Positions 55,737 through 64,000 of a stretch of DNA of 64,000 bases are shown piece after piece. Each line of letters opens with the position of its first letter. Within the stretch, counting starts at the first letter, position 1. Where the stretch lies: the NCBI GenBank assembly GCA_963573305.1, contig OY754339.1, forward strand, positions 74,075,376 through 74,139,375, in the 5' to 3' direction. The notes under the pieces were generated by a model. That model was not told the DNA's origin, made no database searches, and saw only the letters and a list, made by a program, of their open reading frames with translations. Made by a program: the position numbers and the translations under genes. Source of the stretch: Pyrrhosoma nymphula (Eukaryota; Arthropoda; Insecta; Odonata; Coenagrionidae).

Positions 55737-58700
55737 GTATGTATATTTGCTATGAGAGAGTGCTTAGTTGTGGAAAATTTGCTCAAGTTTAGTTTTCGAA
55801 CATCCCATGAAACGGACGCTGGTTAGCCATGTCCAGTAATCACTGTCCCCCCATGTGGCAACTTCATGCTTGATTAAATTTTGAAAGCGTCCCTCCTTGG
55901 CTATTTTTGCAAGAGTTAAACATTCAAAGATCCTATTAGCGTAAGCATATTTTTAATCATGAAGGTGGACTCTGTATTTGCCGACTATCAGAGTTGCCAT
56001 TCCTTCGCTTGCCATTTATCCGGGTAACGGCACGTTGGCAGATAATTTTAGCCTACCGAGGATGGCCGAGTGAGAAGTTGATGAATTTCCCTTCACATTG
56101 AAGGATAGCATGCTGTCAATAGTGCGCAAAGTTGGCCAGAGTAATTTGCTGAAGACTGTGGAGTTAGCTTCATTCCTCAGCGAAGGCCATGCTTATGGAT
56201 TTCGCTTCTATCAACTCTCGGCCACCCTCCGAGGCAAAAGGTTCGTCGCGTTGGAAATCGTGAAGTTCTCATTTTGGAATCATGATGGATTCTGATATAG
56301 CAAAAACAGAAAATGTTTATATGACTCATTCAATTTGTCTGTCGGTTCTTCTGTATATCCCGGTAGAAATTGGATGTTATGTGTCATTGATGTTATCAAT
56401 TTGATTCTTTTTGCAGTGAACTTAAGCGGCGGCTAAAGGCAGAGCAGAAGGCCAAAGAAAAGGCGGAAAAAGAAAAACAAGAGGGTCTCAAAAAAGAATC
56501 CATTTCTTCGAAGAAGAAGAGTGATGTGGTCTCCGAAGAGGAAATTAGCCCCAATGTAAGTTTAAGCTCAATATCACATACCTAGGTCATTCTCTTAAAG
56601 AAAAGCTTGGTACCGTTTATGGGTGAAGTTCGAAGTGGTGATTTTTGTAAACCCCGGTGTAATCTTTGTCAATTAAACTTAACCCTGTCTGTACATTTTC
56701 CATGTATACATAATTGTAGAGAGAATCTACCCACTAGAGATAATGTTATTAGCATTCACGAATATGTTATCAAACAAAAATCAGGAATCTCACGTCACTT
56801 AACAGCCTTGTAATATGAGTCTTTTCACTCCAGAACATCAATTAACAGCCATCTACCCAATGGCATAAAAAAATTCATATGAAGTCCAATGAATACTTTC
56901 AACTCAGTAAAAGGTATTGTAGTATAGAGGAAACCTTAAATAACAATAGGAAAGTTTCATGCTGACCTTGTGTACTATGATTTATTAACTGTGTGTATTG
57001 TTTTTTCACCAGTCCTATAGTCTATCTTTTGTAAAGTCATAGGACTGTATTTGTATCATAGCGTCCAGTCTGGGAGACAATTAATTTCACCTGCTTCCCG
57101 GTCATTTTATACCACCTATTTCACTTATATTGCTACGCTACATCTGCGCATTGGTACTAACCTTTCATTTTCTTCATAAAACCTTTTTATTTGGTAAAGT
57201 ATTCACTTAAACCTGTGATGTGAATCTCTTCATCGACGCCATATTGGAAAAATTGCCCTTTTCCTCCTATTTCCTCCAGACGGCGCAGCGGTCGAGCAGT
57301 TTCTACATTTTCTATACCCACCACCCATGAGTATTCCCGCCTTGAACTTAAACTAGCCGCGCTTTACGACGCGTTACAACTTTGAAGAGACTACAACTAC
57401 AACCCCCTCCAATCATCTACCCTCTCGGGGGATATTTTTCTTTAGAAAAATACGCTACAACTTTGAAGAGACTACAAATACACCCCCCTCCAATCGTCTA
57501 CCCTCTCGGGGGATATTTTTCTTTAGAAAATACGCTACAACTTTGAAGAGACTACAAATACACCCCCCTCCAATCATCTACCCTCTCGGGGTATATTTTT
57601 CTTTAGAAAAATACGCTACAACTTTGAAGAGACTACAACTACACCCCCCTCCAATCATCTACCCTCTCGGGGGATGTTTTTCTTCAGAAAAATACGCTAC
57701 AACTTTGAAGAGACTACAAATACACCCCCCTCCAATCATCTATCCTCTCGGGGGATATTTTTCTTTAGAAAAATACGCTACAACTTTGAAGAGACTACAA
57801 CTACACCCCCCTCCAATCATCTACCCTCTCGGGGGATGTTTTTCTTCAGAAAAATAAGCTACAACTTTGAAGAGACTACAACTACACCCCCCTCCAATCA
57901 TCTACCCTCTCGGGGGATGTTTTTCTTCAGAAAAATACGCTACAACTTTGAAGAGACTACAAATACACCCCCCTCCAATCATCTACCCTCTCGGGGGATA
58001 TTTTTCTTTAGAAAAATACGCTACAACTTTGAAGAGACTACAACTACCCCCCCTCCAATCATCTACCCTCTCGGGGGATATTTTTCTTTAGAAAAATACG
58101 CTACAACTTTGAAGAGACTACAACTACACCCCCCTCCAATCATCTACCCTCTCGGGGGATGTTTTTCTTCAGAAAAATAAGCTACAACTTTGAAGAGACT
58201 ACAACTACACCCCCCTCCAATCATCTACCCTCTCGGGGGATGTTTTTCTTCAGAAAAATACGCTACAACTTTGAAGAGACTACAAATACACCCCCCTCCA
58301 ATCATCTACCCTCTCGGGGGATATTTTTCTTTAGAAAAATACGCTACAACTTTGAAGAGACTACAACTACACCCCCTCCAATTATCTACCCTCTCGGGGG
58401 ATATTTTTCGTGAATACCCATTTATCTTCACTTCCTTTACCTCTTTTTCTCACTTTCCCCATTTTCCACCACTGAAAAATCTATTCCTCCGTTTTCTCGT
58501 TTCCTAAAAATTGCATTTTCCCTCTTTCTTTTCCGCTATAAATGCCTTTTTACCGTTAGAAAATCGTCATTTCCACCCCGCATACCATCCCACCCTAGCA
58601 CCCCTGTTTCACTCCATAGGCCCGCAACCTTGTTGGGGGGGTGGGTAAAGGCTATATTGTAGACGTGAAATTACTCTCTATCCCTCTAGCGGGACTTCCC

Positions 58701-61700
58701 AACATCTCGGAATATGGCGTCGAAATATCACGAAAATTACACGATTTTCGTCATCTTCAAACTTTATTTTCTCATAAACTACGAATCTCACGCCTTTTTT
58801 TCTTACATTTTATAACTGCGCATTCCTTTCACTTTCCTTTCCCATTCATCTTCTTACTTTTCTACGATTCTCACACAAAAATTTCTCCCAGACTGGACCC
58901 TATGATACCTTTACCCGTAGGACTAATAAATTATTGTAATAAGTGATCGCGAGTGGTGTTCTCATTATTATTTTAGTCAACTGCCAATTGTTACGTTAGG
59001 TGATTAATTTTTAAATGAAAAAATGTTAAGTAAATGCTTCATGGGTATTCCATGAGGTAATAGACTTCATAGTATCTGCCAACGTACCCATGAACAACTT
59101 TTTCATCATCATCAGGGCTTCAGAAGCCCTGATGGTTACGAACAATGTATCAGATTCACCGGAAAAATCTTAAATCATTAAAAAATAATAAGTTCTATTT
59201 TTGTAAACACTAGAAAGTGAAACATTTTTTTATTCTTTTGTGAAATGTCAAAGCGTGACATGAAAAATAAAATGTGAAGTCAGTGCCTGACTGTTATTTA
59301 TTACATTAACTTTTCTTCACAAACATTTTGATATTTTACTTTATACTAACGTAAATAATAATTTAAGTCTCTTCAGACTTCTTAATTTTATTTTTAGTCT
59401 CATAATATCTATAATTTTACTCATAATTAATTCTCCTGTTAAGTAATTAATGCTTTGCCTTGCCAAATGATAGTCACTACGAAGTTCAACCTGAGTGAAA
59501 ACAGCATGGGAGTGAAAGTGTTAGTTATTGATTTTCCTTTCCTTTGAGATTGATTCCTGCACCTCTTACTTCAGAGTTTTCGATGATTCAAGAGGAAGGT
59601 ACCCTAATGGTGGTGATGATCTCGCAGACTAGGAATCAAGAAGTATATCCGAAAAAAATAATTCTAAGGATGGCAGAATTTTCCCACTTGAAGATACATT
59701 CCTTCCAAATAATTAGGAGGTTTAGAGAAGGGCCAGCGTTCTAAAGGGAGAAGGGAAATAAATTACTTTATAACAGTACATGGCAGTCCCTTGAGAATTG
59801 TGTCAAATTTTGAGGGTTGATACTATTCAGCATGGGAGGATATGAGTAAAAATGGGAAAATTACAGTAATTATAGAAAATTATCGAAATTTTCCAGTATT
59901 TTTTAGTTTTAAGCATGTAACAGCAAGTGTATGGTTAAATAAGAAAGCCAATTGCAATTGGAAGTGAATAACGATATTGAAACCATACCTAATGCAACAT
60001 TAATCTCTTAGAAATTATTAAAATTGTAAAAAGAACTATGGCAGCAACACGCAATTTGGCTTTCTTTTGTCAAAGTATGAGAAATTTTCAAGAAGAATAT
60101 TCTAATACATTGCTCTATAATGGTATAATTTAAGTAAAATATCCCAAAAATAAGTTGTACAATCCTAAATTTATTGTTAAAGATGTAGGAAATGTGAACT
60201 TGGCTTAAAAGAACATGTTGAGAATTTATCAGTATGAAAAAATTTCTCAAACATAGGTGAGTTATCTAGAAAATTATGGTTATTTTCAATGCCCTGTTAC
60301 ACTACTAGCTTTCTACGCTGGTCTGGCTTACCAAGGTTGGAAGTTGGCCGTGTGAACGCAAGTTGGTGCTAACCTTGGTAAGCTTTTTAACCTCTGTCGG
60401 GAAACCACGGTTGGCGCTGGTTACTGACTTTTGAACTGCGTGTAAACTCAAGTTAGCGGAAAAAAGGTTATCTTTGTAAATGGAAGTCACATGGGAAGGA
60501 CTAAGATTGTACACAGACTCATTTATACCAAAGATTATATACCTTTTATTGTATCTATGGTGCGTAATAGACAAGCAGAAAAACTATCAGGAATTACTTG
60601 CAGTGAAAAACTTAAAAAAGGACTTGAAAAATTGCAGTATGAATGAATTCAGAAGTTAGATTGAAGCATTTCTCTTCATAGAAAAAACACCTAGGTATTT
60701 TGTGCATCACAGAACATAGCTTGAATGAAATGCACCTGTTACATTTTCTTAATTAAATGGTAATAATAACCCATAGTAAAAAGGTTGAGATACTTGACAC
60801 TCTAAAACAATTCATTAACTAGACAAACAGAAATGTTACAGAATTGATAAATAACATTTACGAAACATAACTGGGAAAAGAAACTACATAAAAGAGCAAA
60901 AGAAAATAAATATGCTGCATGTTTAGCATTTGATTTATATGGAAAAATCTGCCATTTCATATGCTTCCTTCAGCAGATATGTTCTATTGTGGGGAACTAT
61001 GGATGTATAACTTTAATTTAGGCACCCTCTTCCATAGATGCGGTAAGGTACACATGTTAACATATATGTACGGACTGCGATGGCAAATAGAGTTCATATG
61101 AAGTTATTTCCTACATGGACTGGCATCTAAACAATGCAAGTTGACGTTGCCATGCACTTTCCCCTGCGATACCACTGACTTGCACTTAATTCAGAAAACT
61201 GTGTCGCAAAACAAAAATAAGATACTGGTACGATAAATACAGTCCAAAAGTAATATACTGGTACAAGAAATACAGTCCAACACATTCAAAGCGATTTCAG
61301 AAAATTACACAAAATTTTCCTGAACGAGGGCACTCATTTCTGACCAATGACAGGGTTACTTTAACTTGCCAACAGATGCCACTACCATCTCTACGACGGT
61401 TCTGGGTAGGTGGTGTAAATGCAGGTTAGTTTTAGCCACCATATTAATCATCATTCAACTAGGGATTGGAAAATCAATTTCGATTTTAATCGAAAATCGA
61501 TTATCAAACTCCGATTTTCGATTTAATCGAAGTCAACTTTTTGTTTTGAAAAACCCATCAAAATCGATTCTAGCCGATCGATTTTCGATTTTTAGCTTGC
61601 TAGCTAAAGCTAGCGTTTGAATTTTTCCAATCGAGCTGCGCCAGTTCGTAAACCGCCCTCCAGTCGACCGCAAGTCCAACTCTAATCCACTACAAGCTTG

Positions 61701-62722
61701 GAAGGAGATTGAGGGAGAATATCCCCACGTATACAAACCAGCCAGCAGAATTTTATCTATAGTTGCCTCTACCGTGCCGTGTGAGCGACCATTTTCTCAC
61801 GCCGGGTTAATTGCAACTCGGGTGCAAAATCGATTATTCGGAGAACATTTAAATATGTTTTCTGAAGGTCCATCCCTGAGGAACACTGGTTCCACGGCTT
61901 TGCAAACAAGAAATAAATAAAATTCTGTTTTTCATTTTGTGGTATGCCCACTTTCAATATAGAATTCTTATTGCTACTAAACTATATGTAATTTGCTTGT
62001 TATATTACCTATGTGTTTATAAGTATCTGTCATGGATTATTACTTCCCTGTATATCTTATTAATATCTTTAAAATAATATATTGTATTAATAAATTTAAC
62101 TGTATTCGGTTCTTATCCCTAGTGCTCCCATTAACCCATATTTTGCATTTTGTTACAACAGCACATCCGTATTTCAGCTGAAAATTACTTTTCTGTGTGT
62201 CAATATCGATTTCGATTTTTCGATTATTTTGGGCAAAAAATCGAATTTTTAGAAAATCGATTTTAAAAACCAAAATCGAAAGTCGATTAATCGAAAATCA
62301 ATTCTGGATTTAAATTTCCAATCCCTACATTCAAACCTGGTAATGTAAACCGGGCACAAGGGGTGTGGTAAATTACGAAAAATACCGCAGTAATTTACGA
62401 AAATTGCCGAGGTAATTTTCAGAGTGGCCCATCTCTATGTATGAGGCTATATGAGCCTGTGGCTATTATTGGGAACTTCTTGAATTTTTTTATTTGCCAT
62501 ATTATGAATTGATATATCTGAATTCACTCTTCCAACAGGAGTATTTTAGGTTACGTACCCAGGCAATCACTCAGATGAAAAATGTCGCTGGAAGTGGTGA
62601 TATTAATCCTCAGCCATATCCACACAAGTTCCATGTAACCATTTCCTTAGAAGATTTTATCGAAAGATATAAGAGTCTACCAGAAGGCCAAATTATTGAT
62701 GATGAAGAGGAGAGAATTTCAG
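55702..62722 (+). CDS. KARS1: Lysyl-tRNA synthetase, N-terminal part (exons 1-3; gene continues past the window)
   Basis: Exons 55702-55736, 56417-56555 and 62539-62722 give the first 119 residues of about 600. After MSEVAGEKLSK comes NELKRRLKAEQK, the conserved basic amphipathic helix that helps cytosolic LysRS bind tRNA. Then follows a Lys/Glu/Ser linker, and exon 3 starts the anticodon-binding domain with EYFRLRTQAITQMK and PYPHKFHVTISLEDFIERY. The enzyme charges tRNA-Lys with lysine; the catalytic class II motifs would lie beyond 64000. Exon 3 ends ISTCAG-type: TTTCAG|GCAAGT, a GC donor, since the family continues I-S-V-A-G-R and reading on would insert G-K-Y before intron sequence. Intron 2 (about 6 kb) holds the minisatellite and nested transposons. 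Confidence 0.93.
55737..56416. other. KARS intron 1; no feature seen
   Basis: No transposon recognised in this 680-bp intron. Confidence 0.5.
56417..56555 (+). CDS. KARS1: KARS exon 2
   Basis: Acceptor TTTTTGCAG, donor CCAAT|GTAAGT; residues 13-58. Conserved ELKRRLKAEQK then a low-complexity lysine-rich linker. Confidence 0.93.
56556..57370. other. KARS intron 2, proximal part; no feature seen before the minisatellite
   Basis: AT-rich; a GC-richer patch at 57230-57370 directly abuts the array and may belong to the same host repeat. Confidence 0.4.
57371..58410. repeat. 81-bp minisatellite, 13 copies
   Basis: Unit: ACAACTTTGAAGAGACTACA, then AATACACCCCCCTCCAATCA, TCTACCCTCTCGGGGGATAT, TTTTCTTTAGAAAAATACGC. 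Copies differ at a few diagnostic sites. Because 81 is a multiple of 3, the array is open in more than one frame (up to 168 codons); these frames are not genes. Confidence 0.95.
58411..59840. other. KARS intron 2, after the minisatellite; no confident feature
   Basis: 58411-58950 is pyrimidine-rich with an open frame of no known family and may be part of the repeat carrying the array. A hairpin ATCAGGGCTTC/GAAGCCCTGAT lies at about 59117-59140. Confidence 0.35.
60290..62356. mobile_element. TIR element nested in the MITE
   Basis: Ends TGCCCTGTTACA and, reversed, TGCCCGGTTTACA; flanked by CAA on both sides, consistent with a 3-bp duplication as in PIF/Harbinger elements. Subterminal ACCAAGGTT-type repeats. 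No transposase seen. Confidence 0.6.
61460..62327 (+). mobile_element. hAT element with transposase C-terminal remnant, innermost of the nest
   Basis: TAGGGATTGGAAA ends in inverted orientation; flanking CATTCAAC / CATTCAAA (61452-61459, 62328-62335). 61690-61920 encodes ASTVPCERPFSHAGLIATRV and NRLFGEHLNMF, the hAT dimerisation region. Repeated ATCGATTTT motifs fill both subterminal regions. Confidence 0.85.
62539..62722 (+). CDS. KARS1: KARS exon 3 (start of anticodon-binding domain)
   Basis: Acceptor CTTCCAACAG; 61 codons plus one base; ends at a GC donor. Contains the highly conserved PYPHKFHV segment. No further KARS exon was seen before the window end. Confidence 0.93.
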
Positions 62723-63336
62723 GCAAGTATTATTACTATAATTTATTAGCCTGATGATTAGTTTAACAAATTGTGTATAGCAGGTCATGAAAAGTTACAG
62801 TTATGCATAAAAAACTGATACATTTTTTATTTCATGAACTTTTGTTGAAGGATAAGACAATGCATTGAAAAGAAGATACATCAATAAATTGATTATTTAC
62901 TGTATAAATATTTGTCATTTACATTATCACATCAACATTTCACAGATCTGATTCATTTTATCTCAATCGGTAGTTGACTATCGGATCATTTGATGTCATC
63001 ATCCCAACGTTTTTTAGTTAACCACCCTACTTGGAATTTCTTGAAATTTGTTGTGAAAACAGTTTGCTTTGAGAACAGAAGCTGAGTAAAGTTTATTTTC
63101 CTTAGTGTAATAGTTTCAGAAATGTGGGTGTTTGAATTTAGGTAAGTGCCCTGTGGTTGCTGCGATATGCGGCAGAGGTAGATCTACGTTTTCTTCCATG
63201 GCTCTGGTTACAATCCATAAAACTTTCTGAAATTTTTACCTGTGGTTAGGAATTTAAGACATCTCAGAACTGTCTTTATTGTTACCTAGATCTAAGCAAA
63301 AAATTAATTTTTACAATAATCCAAAATGCATCAATC
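62723..63336. other. KARS intron 3; no feature seen
   Basis: AT-rich intron following the GC donor. Confidence 0.45.
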
Positions 63337-63708
63337 ACTACGTTTACCAATCAATCTCAGGTCAATTTGGCCGGCTCAGCTCCGTATGGTAAACGAAACA
63401 GATTGGCCAGATCGATCTGAGAAGCGAGCCGTGTCAGCCCACTTTCCCAGCCGGTCTGAGAACTCGGATCAATACGAAGGAAGAACAGACTGTGGCACTC
63501 TTCGTTCTTCTTTTGGTTGCCGATGGAAAACAAAATATAATCAATATCATTTACGGCGTGGCTTATTTTAAGAAAGGACTGGAGAGAAGTGTGCAGCTGA
63601 AATAAGCTCAGTAACAATATTTTCAGGCCTTGTTGATGAACCAGGCAATATGAGTTAGCTTGATTATAAACTTTAAAATCAGTCTGAGATCGATTGGTAA
63701 ACATAGTG
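63337..63708. mobile_element. TIR element with CACTA-like ends (372 bp)
   Basis: Left CACTACGTTTACCAATCAAT, right reversed CACTATGTTTACCAATCGAT, continuing with similar CTCAG blocks. No clear target duplication. Confidence 0.65.
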
Positions 63709-64000
63709 GCTTTCAAATGACTGCATACACTGGAAATGGCTATGGGGGTTTAGACTAAAAAAATTGCTTTTAATGACCCTTAGTGTATAAACTAACATTC
63801 CAACTGAAGCCCTGCATTGGTTTTTAGGGAAAGATGAATTGCTGTAATTTGTGTAAAAAAACATAGACACCAATCCACTGAAGTTAACTGAAGTAGAAGG
63901 TAGAAAAGCATTATTACTTTAGGCAGAAGCAATCGCTCAATTCTTATTTTCATTCCTAAATTCATGATAATAGTATGTACTAACAACCATGTTAGCATGC

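Larger units (their letters stand above)
59847..62437. mobile_element. hAT-type MITE, TAGAGATGGG family (copy 4), split by nested elements
   Basis: Left part 59847-60289, right part 62357-62437 ending CCCATCTCTA. Flanks GATATGAG and TGTATGAG are an eroded 8-bp duplication. Confidence 0.82.

Noticed and set aside
57371..58410. CRISPR-like array
   Set aside because: Units are contiguous without unique spacers, and the host is eukaryotic.
57543..58507. Several plus-strand open frames of 74-168 codons
   Set aside because: They are the 81-bp minisatellite read through; the repeated peptide has no known family and the frames exist only because 81 is divisible by 3.
63337..63716. Open frames of 81 and 119 codons
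   Set aside because: They lie almost entirely within a short inverted-repeat element and resemble no protein family.

Overview
The window is nuclear DNA from an animal, most likely an arthropod and probably an insect; the sequence does not fix the species. It carries short coding exons with GT-AG (and some GC-AG) splice sites, long AT-rich introns, and a dense load of arthropod-type transposons (Penelope-like, piggyBac, hAT, mariner/pogo, several LINE families, tRNA-derived SINEs). Nothing bacterial, viral or CRISPR-like is present.

Four host loci can be assembled exon by exon because the reading frame closes exactly across every junction. (1) Minus strand 13621-4868: a three-exon Ly6/uPAR protein of 171 aa with signal peptide, cysteine-rich domain and hydrophobic GPI-type tail. 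(2) Minus strand 33421-14121: a ten-exon CALCOCO/TAX1BP1-family autophagy-receptor-like protein of 564 aa (SKICH domain, LIR-like stretch, coiled coils, one C-terminal zinc finger), ending about 500 bp upstream of the Ly6 start. (3) Minus strand 55312-50002: a complete four-exon DNAAF6/PIH1D3 homolog of 185 aa, a dynein-arm assembly factor. (4) Plus strand from 55702 past the window end: the first three exons of lysyl-tRNA synthetase. Loci 3 and 4 are head to head with 389 bp between start codons, a likely shared promoter, and each has one GC-AG intron. A weaker candidate transcription unit lies on the plus strand at about 35.7-39.1 kb.

The rest is mostly transposon. 0-4 kb: a gutted LINE and a decayed piggyBac transposase. 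4.2-12.6 kb (Ly6 intron 2 and 3' flank): MITEs and a decayed Penelope-like element (PLE). 14.3-19 kb (last TAX1BP1 intron): an almost intact PLE with reverse transcriptase and GIY-YIG nuclease. 20-33 kb: MITEs, SINEs and LINE tails in introns. 37-54 kb: LINEs, PLE ends in inverted pairs, and hAT MITEs with G/C runs. 57.4-58.4 kb (KARS intron 2): an 81-bp minisatellite with higher-order structure. 59.8-62.4 kb: three-level transposon nesting. Many DNA elements retain recognisable target-site duplications.

The host genes do not form a pathway: selective autophagy, a surface Ly6 protein, axonemal dynein assembly and translation. The most interesting signals are hammerhead-ribozyme-like PLE termini, several in inverted pairs, the two GC-AG introns in divergent neighbours, and long perfect palindromes.
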